Assembly (NCBI GenBank): GCA_948512295.1
Contig: CAOQRA010000002.1
Location: 1-64,000 of the forward strand
From: an uncultured Eubacteriales bacterium
GTDB taxonomy: Bacteria; Bacillota; Clostridia; Christensenellales; UBA1242
Reading direction: 5' to 3'
DNA length: 64,000 nucleotides
Shown here: positions 33,725 through 41,345 of the stretch, one piece after another
How positions within the stretch are numbered: the stretch's first letter is position 1
Layout: each line of letters starts with the position of its first letter
Translations under genes and position numbers: made by a program
The notes under the pieces: model-generated
Database searches by the model: none
Seen by the model: only the letters and a program-made list of their open reading frames with translations
Told to the model about the DNA's origin: nothing

Positions 33725-34356
33725 TATATAGACTGGCTCAAATATTTTTTTGGCTACCTTTCAAAATTTTTTGTCCCACTAAAGTGATTGGAAGAAAAAA
33801 TATGCCAAAGGGTGCTGCCATTTTGTCATGTAATCATACGTCAAATTTAGACGCTGTTTTGATTGTGCTTAATACCTATGAGAAGAAGCACTTTTTAACT
33901 AAAAAGGAGCTTTTTAAAAATAGCTTTATTTCCTTTCTTTTAAAGGGTATGAAGTGTATCAAAATTGACCGTTCAAAAAGCGATATTACAGCAATCAAAA
34001 ACTCGCTTAAAGTTTTGAAAGACGGCAAAAAACTTGCAATATTTCCTGAAGGCACTCGCAACAAAGGTCAGCAAGATGAACAGCTTGAAATAGGCGAGGT
34101 TAAGCAAGGCGTCAGCATGTTTGCACTAAAAGCACAAGTGCCAATTGTTCCAGTGATTTTAAACCGTAGACCAAGACTTTTCCGCAGGACAATCATTGCA
34201 ATAGGGCAGCCATTTACATTGGAAGAGTATTACGGGCAAAAATTGGGCGCTGAAGTTTTAGACGAAGCAAGCGCGCTCGTCTCACAAAAAATGCACCAAC
34301 TTCAAGAGGAAGTGAATGAGAAATATGGAAAGAAAAAATCAAAAAAAGAAGCTTAA
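33721..34356 (+). CDS. plsC: 1-acyl-sn-glycerol-3-phosphate acyltransferase
   Basis: This enzyme makes phosphatidic acid at the membrane. ATG 33721 is chosen because AAAGGAGGAATT lies just upstream, giving 211 residues. The HX4D motif is NHTSNLDAVL and the FPEGTR motif is at about residue 112, both catalytic signatures of the family. The N-terminus is hydrophobic. It is the last gene of the rluB operon and ends before a shared terminator. Confidence 0.92.
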   Translation: MIYRLAQIFFWLPFKIFCPTKVIGRKNMPKGAAILSCNHTSNLDAVLIVLNTYEKKHFLTKKELFKNSFISFLLKGMKCIKIDRSKSDITAIKNSLKVLKDGKKLAIFPEGTRNKGQQDEQLEIGEVKQGVSMFALKAQVPIVPVILNRRPRLFRRTIIAIGQPFTLEEYYGQKLGAEVLDEASALVSQKMHQLQEEVNEKYGKKKSKKEA

Positions 34357-34372
34357 TCGGCTTCTTTTTTTA
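34346..34372. terminator. Bidirectional terminator
   Basis: AAGAAGC and GCTTCTT form the stem around the plsC stop, with a T tract. It also faces the convergent hypothetical gene. Confidence 0.8.
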
Positions 34373-34963
34373 TGACTGTTCATCATTAGATGATTTTTTC
34401 TTTAAAAATTCATCAACTGCTTTTGTTTCAGCAGATGCGTTTGTTGAACTATCACCATCTTCATCAAGTTGTTTTTTTACTTTTGCGGATAATGATTCCT
34501 CATTTTTGAAAGTAAAGATTAAGTCGTCTAATATATCATCAATAGCATAAGATAGAAGTTCAATATCCCATTCATCAAGAGGACAGCGGAGAGTTAACTC
34601 CTTGATGTAATCTTCTAGTATTGGATTTGGGAAATAACAACTTTCGCTCAAAGTATATTCGATATAATCTTGGGTTCGTTTGTATCTTTCTATTGATTTT
34701 GATAAAAAGGTATAAAATTTTAGAATCTTTTTTACAAACTTTGCAAGGGCTGGTCCAAATTCATACAAATCATCTGGGCTTAAAAATTCAATGCGTGTGG
34801 GATCATCATATAATTCTACCATTAAATTTTGGAGTTGTGGATTGGTCTGTGACTCTATAATTTCTAGAAGTTTCTTTTCCCTCTTTTTTATGTTTTTTCT
34901 ATTGGTTTCTATACCTGCTTCGCAGCGTTCATAAAGTGATTGTTTTTCTTTTTTCTCTTCCAT
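34370..34963 (-). CDS. Hypothetical protein behind a homopolymer promoter
   Basis: The 197-residue cytoplasmic protein is helical and charged, with a basic N-terminal helix and a disordered Ser/Lys-rich end (KKKSSNDEQS). There is no known domain. GGAGGA precedes ATG 34963 by five bases. Its promoter has TTGACA and TATACT with nine C in the 16-bp spacer, so on/off switching is plausible. It lies between plsC and the S1 gene, convergent with the first and divergent from the second. Confidence 0.7.
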   Translation of the reverse strand: MEEKKEKQSLYERCEAGIETNRKNIKKREKKLLEIIESQTNPQLQNLMVELYDDPTRIEFLSPDDLYEFGPALAKFVKKILKFYTFLSKSIERYKRTQDYIEYTLSESCYFPNPILEDYIKELTLRCPLDEWDIELLSYAIDDILDDLIFTFKNEESLSAKVKKQLDEDGDSSTNASAETKAVDEFLKKKSSNDEQS

Positions 34964-34984
34964 ATTTCCTCCATTTTCACAATC

Positions 34985-35012
34985 AGTATATCGCGGGGGG
35001 GGGTATTGTCAA
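34985..35012 (-). promoter_or_regulatory. Promoter with a C9 homopolymer spacer, likely phase-variable
   Basis: On the minus strand TTGACA (35007-35012), a 16-bp spacer containing nine consecutive C (34995-35003) and TATACT (34985-34990) precede ATG 34963 by about 20 bp. A change of one base in the tract would alter spacing to 15 or 17. This is the layout of slipped-strand switches. Confidence 0.7.
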
Positions 35013-35049
35013 GTATTTTTTTAAAGTTTTTGAAAACAATTTATTTAAG

Positions 35050-35078
35050 TTGACTTTTAAAATGCAATTTGATATTAT
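35050..35078 (+). promoter_or_regulatory. Promoter of the S1-domain gene
   Basis: TTGACT (35050-35055), 17-bp spacer, TATTAT (35073-35078). Confidence 0.6.
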
Positions 35079-35102
35079 AACTTAAGAAAAGAGAAAAAGA
35101 TT

Positions 35103-36140
35103 ATGAACGAAGAATTTAATTTAGATTTAATTGACAAAACATTTACAAGCTATAAAAAAGGACAGATGTTTGACGGCGTTGTCGTGATTAAGCGCGAGGA
35201 TGGAGCGATTTTTAATATCGGCGGCAAGAATGACGCGTTCTTGCCGCGTGACGATTTTGATGACTATGACGCTTTAAAAATTGGTGACCGCTTTAAAGTA
35301 ATCATCACAAATAATAAAAATGAAGAGGGTATGATTGAGGTGTCAAAGCGTGCGGCAGACGATAAAGTGCTTGCAACGCAAAATGCGTTGAAGCTTAAGC
35401 TTGGCAGCACCTTTAGTTTTGTAGTTACTGGCACGCGTGATGGCGGATTTATATCCAAAATGGGTGATTATGAAATATTTATACCAGCTGATGAGATTTT
35501 TGAAAATGGAGTGCGTGATCCTCGTCATTTCGTAGGCAAACAATTTGAGGCAACTGTGACGGAAATAAATCGCGATGAAAAATTAATTATTGCCAGTATA
35601 AAACTTCTTACAAAACAAATAAAAGAGACTAATGAAAATATGTTTTGGAACTCCACCTTTGTCAACAAACTTGTAGACGGCAAAGTTAAAAAGATTATGC
35701 CATATGGCGCCTTTGTCGAGGTTGATGGAATAGATTGTTTCTTGCATATTTCTAACATCTCTTATGAGCGTATCCAAAGCCCGAGCGAGAAAATTAAAGA
35801 GGGTGAGTTTTATAAATTTAAAGTTATCGAACTTGACCGAGTGAATAAGAAAGTAGCGCTCAGCATGAAAGCTCTTCAAGAAAGCCCAAAGCTCCTTGCA
35901 ATAAAGTCGCTTGAAATAGGTAAGGAATACAGCGGTGAGGTTGTAAAAATTTTAAAATTTGGTGCAATAATTTCATTAGAAAACGGAGCAAGTGGACTAC
36001 TTCATATTTCAAATGCGACCGAAGACAGACAAAAACAAATCTACGAGATTGTAAAAGTTGGCGACCGTGTCAATGTGGAAGTCCTTGACATCGACCTTGA
36101 AGAGCAGCGTGTAAGCTTTGAACTTGCAAACAAAGAGTAA
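35103..36140 (+). CDS. S1-domain RNA-binding protein (rpsA-like)
   Basis: The 345-residue protein consists of four S1 domains, with signatures GQMFDGVVVIKREDGAIFNIG, GSTFSFVVTGTRDGGFI, VDGKVKKIMPYGAFVEVDG and GKEYSGEVVKILKFGAIISLENG. It lies after plsC, the position of ypfD/rpsA in many Bacillota, where it is often called S1. It may aid mRNA binding to the ribosome; essentiality cannot be judged. A hairpin repeat follows. Confidence 0.88.
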   Translation: MNEEFNLDLIDKTFTSYKKGQMFDGVVVIKREDGAIFNIGGKNDAFLPRDDFDDYDALKIGDRFKVIITNNKNEEGMIEVSKRAADDKVLATQNALKLKLGSTFSFVVTGTRDGGFISKMGDYEIFIPADEIFENGVRDPRHFVGKQFEATVTEINRDEKLIIASIKLLTKQIKETNENMFWNSTFVNKLVDGKVKKIMPYGAFVEVDGIDCFLHISNISYERIQSPSEKIKEGEFYKFKVIELDRVNKKVALSMKALQESPKLLAIKSLEIGKEYSGEVVKILKFGAIISLENGASGLLHISNATEDRQKQIYEIVKVGDRVNVEVLDIDLEEQRVSFELANKE

Positions 36141-36141
36141 T

Positions 36142-36188
36142 CAATATATAGTAGGTTGTATGCGTGAAAGCTTGCATACTACCTACTA
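36142..36188. repeat. Hairpin repeat after the S1 gene, copy 2
   Basis: CAATATATAGTAGG continues to a 14-bp stem, AGTAGGTTGTATGC with GCATACTACCTACT, one mismatch, around a 10-base loop. The first 22 bases match the copy after tex at 23419. No T tract follows. Confidence 0.65.
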
Positions 36189-36203
36189 AATGTGGAGAAG
36201 AAT

Positions 36204-36608
36204 ATGAAGATACTACTTATATGTTCAAAAGCGTTTTATGTCAAATTGCTTGATTTTAAAACAGACTTAGAAAAATTGAAGCATGAGATCTTTATGCCAA
36301 ACTGCTGGGATTGTCCTGAAACGGAAGCAAAATATAGAGGCACAGAGGGGCATAGTAATTGGAAAGCAAGCATGATTAAGCATAGCGAAGAAGTTATCAA
36401 AAATATGGACGCAGTTCTTGTGCTTAATTATGATAAAAATGGTCAAAAGAATTATATTGGCGGAGCAACCTTTTTAGAAATCTATGATGCTTTTCGACTT
36501 GGTAAAAAGATATTTTTCATTAATCCATTGCCGGAAGGCATGTTAAAAGATGAACTGATAGGTTTTAATCCTATAATAATCAATGGCGATTTAACTTTAA
36601 TAAAATAA
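36204..36608 (+). CDS. Nucleoside 2-deoxyribosyltransferase-like protein
   Basis: The 134-residue protein starts at ATG 36204 after GGAGAA; an upstream GTG lacks a ribosome binding site. Its pattern (MKILLICSKAF, DAVLVLNYDKNGQKNYIGGATFLEIYDAFRLGKKIFFINPLPEGM) resembles small nucleoside-deoxyribosyltransferase-like or SLOG-type Rossmann proteins. The substrate is unknown. The next feature is tRNA-Thr, so this is the last chromosomal gene before the island. Confidence 0.65.
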   Translation: MKILLICSKAFYVKLLDFKTDLEKLKHEIFMPNCWDCPETEAKYRGTEGHSNWKASMIKHSEEVIKNMDAVLVLNYDKNGQKNYIGGATFLEIYDAFRLGKKIFFINPLPEGMLKDELIGFNPIIINGDLTLIK

Positions 36609-36623
36609 AGTTTTCGCTCTTGT

Positions 36624-36699
36624 GCTGCTGTGGCTCAGTTGGTAGAGCAGCTGATTCGTAATCAGCAGGTCGGCGGTCCGAGTCCGCTCAGCAGCTCCA
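36624..36699 (+). tRNA. tRNA-Thr (anticodon CGT)
   Basis: A cloverleaf is complete: acceptor GCTGCTG/CAGCAGC, anticodon loop TTCGTAA with CGT, T-arm GGCGG-TCCGAGT-CCGCT with mismatches allowed, and an encoded CCA. Its 3' end faces the accessory island, a typical attachment site for phages. Confidence 0.9.
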
Positions 36700-36711
36700 T
36701 ATAAACTAAGT

Positions 36712-36742
36712 AAAAAGTCTTCTTTTTCAGAAGGCTTTTTAT
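36712..36742 (+). terminator. Terminator after tRNA-Thr
   Basis: AAAAAGTCTTCT and AGAAGGCTTTTT pair with one G-U, then T. Confidence 0.75.
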
Positions 36743-37027
36743 TTGTCAAAAAACACAATATACGGGGATATGTGAGATAGTATAGCCACAATATACGGGA
36801 AAAACGGTTTTTCAGCGGTTTTCACAAAAATAAAAAAAGTCTTCATTTTGACGTAAAGACTTTTGGAAAGTTTTGATTTTTAATAAAAATAAGGCAAAAA
36901 TGGGCAATTTTTACGAGAAATCAAAAATAATCAAAATTTTTTGAAAAAATCAAAAAAATCAAAATTATAGAGATTAAACAGATATAGATTGCAAAGGGTT
37001 GTGGTATAATGAGTGCAGGAGAAAAAT
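36743..37027. other. AT-rich gap at the island edge
   Basis: It holds two copies of ACAATATACGGG (36755 and 36788) and runs of AATCAAAAA-type repeats (36925-36965). An extended -10 (TATAAT at 37005-37010) precedes the ASCH gene. There is no credible gene. Confidence 0.5.
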
Positions 37028-37420
37028 ATGAAACATATAGCAATCTTAAGGCAACCTTTTTTTGACATGGTACTAAATGGAACGAAGACAATTGAAAGTC
37101 GTTGGGCAATGCATAGAGTTGCGCCGTATAACAAAATAAAGAAAGGCGATGAAATTTGGCTCAAGGAAACAGGGAAAGATGTCACAGCAAAAGCTATTAG
37201 TCAGAATGTGAAATTCTACGAACTAACCCCAGAAATTGTTGAGCAAATAAGAAAAGAATATGGTAAGCAAATTGGAACAGATTATTTTGAAGATTGGCAA
37301 AGTACGCTTCAAAAAAGATATTGCACACTTATTTGGCTAGAAAAAGTAAAAAAAATTCATCCAATGAAAGTTCCACGAAGTAATGGTGCTGGTTGGATTT
37401 GTGTGAACGAAAAAAAATAG
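37028..37420 (+). CDS. ASCH-domain protein
   Basis: The 130-residue protein has the ASCH/PUA-like pattern: a start KHIAILRQPFFDMVLNGTKTIESRW with the G-x-K-T/x-x-E-x-R motif, followed by KKGDEIWLKETG and strand-rich end. ASCH proteins bind RNA or modified nucleosides and are common in mobile DNA. ATG 37028 follows AGGAG. It is near the edge of the island and has a TATAAT at 37005. Confidence 0.75.
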   Translation: MKHIAILRQPFFDMVLNGTKTIESRWAMHRVAPYNKIKKGDEIWLKETGKDVTAKAISQNVKFYELTPEIVEQIRKEYGKQIGTDYFEDWQSTLQKRYCTLIWLEKVKKIHPMKVPRSNGAGWICVNEKK

Positions 37421-37453
37421 CAGTGGAGTGAACCTAAGGCTCACTTAATACCG

Positions 37454-37711
37454 CTATCTTTTTTTATTGAAATTTATTGTTTGACTGACAAAGTCTAAGA
37501 CAAAGCGAATCAATTCATAGTCGTTTAAAGATTGCAATTCAAATGTTGACTTTTCGTAATTCTTAAACAATAAACGCTGCTCGTTAGACAATGATTCATC
37601 AAGTTTTATTGCATTGTCTATAACCTTATTCATAGATTTTTTATACTCAGAATCAGAGTCAATTTTTCGGTCAGAGAATTGTTCAAAAATTATTTGCACT
37701 ATATCAATCAT
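37454..37711 (-). CDS. Small hypothetical protein
   Basis: The 85-residue protein is helical and acidic without known motif. Its ribosome binding site (GGAGGTGG) lies inside a hairpin formed by ACACCACC and GGTGGTGT, which may limit its translation. It follows the XRE gene on the same strand by about 70 bp and is likely co-transcribed. Confidence 0.5.
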   Translation of the reverse strand: MIDIVQIIFEQFSDRKIDSDSEYKKSMNKVIDNAIKLDESLSNEQRLLFKNYEKSTFELQSLNDYELIRFVLDFVSQTINFNKKR

Positions 37712-37712
37712 G

Positions 37713-37737
37713 ACACCACCTCCATGCTTGGTGGTGT
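37713..37737 (-). promoter_or_regulatory. Hairpin covering the ribosome binding site of the gene at 37711
   Basis: ACACCACC (37713-37720) pairs with GGTGGTGT (37730-37737). On the minus strand the SD (GGAGGTGG) is in the stem. T residues follow on the plus strand, so a weak terminator is the alternative. Confidence 0.4.
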
Positions 37738-37779
37738 TTTAACTCTTTAAAAAAAGTATTGCAAGTCTTTTCACAAGAT

Positions 37780-38115
37780 TCATTTTTTCATTTTTATAAT
37801 TTGGCAAAGAGCTTCTTTTTCAGATTTTGACATGTTACGAATTAATTCCAAAAGTTCCTTATCTTCATCATATTTAGTTAAGTCATAATAAAACAACTCA
37901 CTTGGAGTTATTTCTAACAAATCAATGAGGGCAAAAAGTGTTGTAGAATTTATATTGATATCACCAGCTTCAACTCTATAATACCAACTTTCGGTATATC
38001 CTAACCTTAAACTTACTTCCCTTGCCGATAAATTCCTTTTATTGCGAAAATAACCTAATCTATTAATAAGATCCTTTAACCCATTGTGATAGTCTAGTTC
38101 GGTTGTATGCTTCAT
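37780..38115 (-). CDS. XRE-family HTH regulator
   Basis: The 111-residue protein has a Cro/CI HTH (residues about 15-70: LSAREVSLRLGYTESWYYRVEAGDININSTTLFALIDLLE), with a helical C-terminal part. ATG 38115 follows GAGGTG. It is divergent from the SLOG-DGR operon and likely regulates it; a 12-bp inverted repeat in the intergenic region is a candidate site. Confidence 0.82.
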   Translation of the reverse strand: MKHTTELDYHNGLKDLINRLGYFRNKRNLSAREVSLRLGYTESWYYRVEAGDININSTTLFALIDLLEITPSELFYYDLTKYDEDKELLELIRNMSKSEKEALCQIIKMKK

Positions 38116-38220
38116 ATTTTTCACCTCTTATTATATTTTAAAACGGCATACAAGTAGGTGGTTTTAATTTAATGTTGGTATTTTATAAAAATCTTTCATA
38201 AAATGTGGAATAATTTTTAA

Positions 38221-38256
38221 TTTTATGTTATAATGCTTGTAAAATATAACATAAAA
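38221..38256 (+). promoter_or_regulatory. Promoter of the SLOG-DGR operon inside a 12-bp inverted repeat
   Basis: TTTTATGTTATA (38221-38232) and TATAACATAAAA (38245-38256) form a perfect inverted repeat. The -10 TATAAT at 38229-38234 overlaps its left arm. The 18 bases at 38224-38241 occur identically at 56613-56630, before the metK riboswitch. Confidence 0.65.
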
Positions 38257-38268
38257 GGAAAAACTGCT

Positions 38269-38781
38269 ATGAAAATTGCAATGGTTACAGGTCATAGACC
38301 AAAAGGGTTAAATAAAGTAATGAAGTACGGAGATTATGATGATATCCAATTTATGGAGTATGTAGAATCAATGGGTTACATTGTAGACAAACACCTAAGA
38401 GATGGCTACGATTTATTTATCAGCGGAGGAGCAATAGGTGTTGATTTAGACTTTGCAGAAATGGTGCAACATCTTCGTGGAACAAAGTATTCACATGTAA
38501 AGCTTGAAATTGCAATACCATGCGATAATCAAGATTTAAAATGGAGTCTAGACGATAAACAAAGATACAAAGAAATCTTGGCTGATGCAGAAATTATAAC
38601 TCAAGTTGGCCATAAATTTACATCTTGGTGCATGCAAAAACGAAATGAGTATATGGTAGATAAAGCAGATAAAGTCATAGCATTTTGGAATGGAGAAGAA
38701 CATGGCGGAACTTGGAACACAATTCAATATGCAAAAAAACGAGGCAAAGAGATAGAAATTATAGACTTGAGAAGTCTATAA
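38269..38781 (+). CDS. SLOG-family (YpsA/DUF1273-like) protein
   Basis: The 170-residue protein starts KIAMVTGHRPKGL and has SGGAIGVDLDFAEM, IAIPCDNQD, ADKVIAFWNGEEHGGTWNTIQYA. This is the SLOG Rossmann fold, which senses or processes nucleotides. ATG 38269 follows AAAGGAAAA. It is the first gene of the DGR operon, sixty bases before avd. SLOG proteins often occur with conflict systems, so a nucleotide-sensing role is a fair inference. Confidence 0.82.
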   Translation: MKIAMVTGHRPKGLNKVMKYGDYDDIQFMEYVESMGYIVDKHLRDGYDLFISGGAIGVDLDFAEMVQHLRGTKYSHVKLEIAIPCDNQDLKWSLDDKQRYKEILADAEIITQVGHKFTSWCMQKRNEYMVDKADKVIAFWNGEEHGGTWNTIQYAKKRGKEIEIIDLRSL

Positions 38782-38840
38782 GAAAGAAAACATTCCATTT
38801 TGGCTAAAAATGGTGTATGCTATTAATGGAGATTTTAATC

Positions 38841-39416
38841 ATGAAAAACTATAATGGACGAACTAGATGCCGTACGCAAGTACAGCTAGAAATGTCTGAT
38901 CTAGTGACTAAAAAAGAGTCAGTAGCAGACAAAACAGCGACTGCACAAGGAGTCGCAAAGGCTAATCATAAGCCATACAAAGAAACCAATATTATAAAAG
39001 ATGAGCAAGCAGAACTTGACTTGCCATTGCAAGTGCCGGAAGATTCTAGTGAATTGTTTGTCATAACTAAGGTAAAAAAATTGGCTGCCTATGTGATAAC
39101 GGTTACAGAGAAATCACCTAAACGATTTCGTGCTGTTTTTGTCAATCGTATGCAAAACTATTGTCTTGACTGCCTAGAATATTTGATTGAAGCTAACAGC
39201 TTAAGATTAGATAACACGGAAAACATACGAAAACGAAAAGATTGTCAACACAATGCGTACATGAAACTTAAATTATTAGGCTACATGTCATTTTTATCAC
39301 TAGAAAGCGAATGCATATTGAAAAAACAATATGAACAGATATCATTGCAAGTGGCAGATAGCATAAATCTACTTGTCGCTTGGAGAAGAAGTGATGCCAA
39401 TCGAATTGGCAAATAA
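38841..39416 (+). CDS. avd: DGR accessory variability determinant (Avd)
   Basis: Avd is a four-helix protein that binds the DGR reverse transcriptase and the template RNA. The 191-residue protein has the helical bundle at about residues 75-190 (VKKLAAYVITVTEKSPKRFRAVFVNRMQNY, YMSFLSLESECILKKQYEQI), with basic patches. An N-terminal extension of about 70 residues is Lys/Thr-rich and unusual. ATG 38841 is chosen with TGGAG upstream. The gene lies immediately before the template repeat, the classic avd-TR-RT order. Confidence 0.85.
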   Translation: MKNYNGRTRCRTQVQLEMSDLVTKKESVADKTATAQGVAKANHKPYKETNIIKDEQAELDLPLQVPEDSSELFVITKVKKLAAYVITVTEKSPKRFRAVFVNRMQNYCLDCLEYLIEANSLRLDNTENIRKRKDCQHNAYMKLKLLGYMSFLSLESECILKKQYEQISLQVADSINLLVAWRRSDANRIGK

Positions 39417-39439
39417 CAACGGATTAACGCGGTGACGCT

Positions 39440-39794
39440 TTAATTAAGGTAAGATTGATTATGGTTAGTGGCTTTTGGCTGCGCTCGGCCTATTCTAAAA
39501 ATAATGCTAACAAAATAAATTATGACGGCGACCTTAACAATAATAATGCTAACAAAACCGTCCTAGGCCTGTGTCCCGATTTGCCTTTGAAGAACAAACA
39601 AGGTTTGTTAAAAAACAACCAGAAGTGGTCAATATCAAGTGAATTGATCGAGTGTGTAAGGCAAAGGAATCTTACTCTTTTCTAGTAACTTACCTAAAGT
39701 ACTAGAAGAAAACGACCATCTCGACAACCAACGCGAAAGTTTTGGAAGTTTACCGCAAGGGAGATGGTCAAATTTAATAATACAAGGAGTGGCT
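39440..39794 (+). ncRNA. DGR template RNA
   Basis: The transcript between avd and RT contains the template repeat (39474-39582) and a structured 3' part: hairpin TTCTAGTA/TACTAGAA near 39679-39707 and a long stem GACCATCTC (39714-39722) with GAGATGGTC (39761-39769). In DGRs, this RNA is reverse transcribed and needs its flanking structure for priming. Exact ends are unknown. Confidence 0.8.
39474..39582 (+). repeat. DGR template repeat (TR)
   Basis: TR aligns with the VR at 41129-41236. It is rich in AAT/AAC codons (frame WLRSAYSKNNANKINYDGDL), which encode the positions to be diversified. TR ends in the GC-rich motif GGCCTGTGTCCCG, a likely initiation site region. Confidence 0.92.
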
Positions 39795-40820
39795 ATGCTG
39801 AAAGAGGCTTTTACATTTGAAAAATTGCTAACTGCACATAAAAGATGCAGAAGATCTAAGCAACACAAGACAGAAACCATTTCTTTTGAAATAAATTTAT
39901 CTGCAACACTAGTAGAATTGTCAAAAAGGTTATTAAATATGACCTATAAACCGGGTAAGTATAAAGAATTTAAAATTTTTGAACCAAAAGAGAGAACTAT
40001 TGAAGCCTTATCATATAAAGACAGAGTTGTGCTAATGGCACTTTGCAGCAACATTATTGAACCGAAAGTCGAAAAATACTTGATATTTGATAATGTAGCA
40101 TGTAGAAAGAATAAAGGTACTCTTTTTGGTATAAAACGATTGGAAGGTTTTTTACATGATTATTATAGAAAATTTGGGCATAAAGGGTATTTTTTGAAAT
40201 GCGATATAAAAAAATATTTTCAAAGCATTGATCACAACATGCTCATTGAAAAATTGAAAAAAACCGATTTAGATAATGAAGACTTATTGATAATTAAAAC
40301 TATTATTGACAGCAAGAATGCTGACAGCGGGGTAGGACTCCCTATCGGCAATCAAACAAGTCAATGGTTTGGTTTGTTTTACTTAAACACAATAGACAGA
40401 CTTATAAAGGAAAAATTGCAAATAAAATATTATGTTCGCTATATGGATGATATGATATTAATTCACCACGATAAAGAATATTTAAAGTTTTGCAAAAAAG
40501 AAATACAAAGATGTGCTGAAAATGAGTTGCACCTTAAACTAAACAGTAAAACACAAATTGGAACACTTCAAAATGGAATAGATTTTCTGGGATTTCATCA
40601 TACACTTTGCGAAACAGGAAAAGTAAAAAGGTTCTTAAGAGGGCAAGCAAAACTAAGAACAAGACGAAAAGTAAAACATTTAGCACAATTAAAGAACTCA
40701 AAACTAATAACAAAAGATAAGTTAAATCAGAGATTAAATGCCTTGAAAGCGCATGTAATACATTCAAATGCTAAGAAATTTTACTTAAATTTAACATATA
40801 AATACCATTTGCCTAGTTAA
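39795..40820 (+). CDS. DGR reverse transcriptase
   Basis: The 341-residue protein is a DGR-type RT. Motif A is KCDIKKYFQSIDH near residue 135, motif B is GLPIGNQTSQWFG near residue 182 (the form typical for DGR enzymes), motif C is RYMDDMIL near residue 218 with the catalytic YMDD, and FLGFH follows near the thumb. ATG 39795 follows AAGGAG. It copies the TR RNA with errors at adenines so that the cDNA replaces VR. The reading frame is intact. Confidence 0.95.
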   Translation: MLKEAFTFEKLLTAHKRCRRSKQHKTETISFEINLSATLVELSKRLLNMTYKPGKYKEFKIFEPKERTIEALSYKDRVVLMALCSNIIEPKVEKYLIFDNVACRKNKGTLFGIKRLEGFLHDYYRKFGHKGYFLKCDIKKYFQSIDHNMLIEKLKKTDLDNEDLLIIKTIIDSKNADSGVGLPIGNQTSQWFGLFYLNTIDRLIKEKLQIKYYVRYMDDMILIHHDKEYLKFCKKEIQRCAENELHLKLNSKTQIGTLQNGIDFLGFHHTLCETGKVKRFLRGQAKLRTRRKVKHLAQLKNSKLITKDKLNQRLNALKAHVIHSNAKKFYLNLTYKYHLPS

Positions 40821-40893
40821 TTTTTCAAAAAGTATTGCAAAAATTGAAAAAATGTGTTATCATATTTAATGAATAACATAGGAGGCAACCGCT

Positions 40894-41220
40894 ATGAAAT
40901 GGACAGATTTAGTAGAAAGAGTTCGAATATCAAACACAGATGAAGATCAAAATACTGGTAATTCATCATTTGATACACAAGATTATGTGTATTTGGACTC
41001 TCGTGATGAAGTTAAAAATTGGCAAGCCAATCAAAAGGCAGCAGCTATTACAGACTGGGCATTGATGAATGGCGGTTTTCACAAATGGGATAGAAAAGCA
41101 CCAAATGGTGGAAGATGTGTCACCAGTATTTGGCTGCGCTCGGCCTATTCTAAAAGTAATGCTACCAAAGCGATTATGACGGCGACCTTTTCACTCATTA
41201 TGCTCACTAGACCGTCGTAG
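40894..41220 (+). CDS. N-terminal part of the DGR target, frameshifted in VR
   Basis: The 108-residue product starts after AGGAGG (eight bases) with MKWTDLVERVRISNT. It enters the variable repeat at SIWLRSAYSK and leaves the C-type-lectin pattern after NATKA because of a one-base deletion in VR. The remaining 15 residues are out of frame and stop at 41220. In intact DGR targets, the WLRS...DGDL...GLCPAL segment is the variable lectin fold. It is the 5' half of the gene that continues at 41346. Confidence 0.75.
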   Translation: MKWTDLVERVRISNTDEDQNTGNSSFDTQDYVYLDSRDEVKNWQANQKAAAITDWALMNGGFHKWDRKAPNGGRCVTSIWLRSAYSKSNATKAIMTATFSLIMLTRPS

Positions 41221-41236
41221 GCCTGTGTCCCGCTTT
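41129..41236 (+). repeat. DGR variable repeat (VR)
   Basis: VR matches TR at an offset of 1655, then 1654 after a one-base deletion. Fourteen substitutions lie at TR adenines (39501, 39510, 39515, 39517, 39518, 39536, 39537, 39540, 39542, 39545, 39551, 39554, 39556, 39579). The other differences are the deletion of T39516 and C39563 to G. This adenine bias is the hallmark of DGR retrohoming. Confidence 0.92.
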
Positions 41237-41345
41237 ACACCTTAATCTTTCATCTTTTCTCTCGGCGCGAAGCGCCTCGCGTGATTTTGGAAAGGTTGGT
41301 GTTGTTAAAGCTAGCAACGGAGATATCATTTCCCACACGATTCAG

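Noticed and set aside
36597..36791. 64-residue minus-strand frame
   Set aside because: It is the antisense of tRNA-Thr (AERTRTADLLITNQ...), a frequent false gene.
36755..36799. Pair of ACAATATACGGG repeats near tRNA-Thr as att sites
   Set aside because: The copies are only 33 bp apart and do not match the tRNA 3' end, so they are not flanks of an element.
39455..39685. 76-residue frame over the DGR template repeat
   Set aside because: It is the reading of TR (WLRSAYSKNN...), which acts as RNA. There is no ribosome binding site and it has no lead into a domain.
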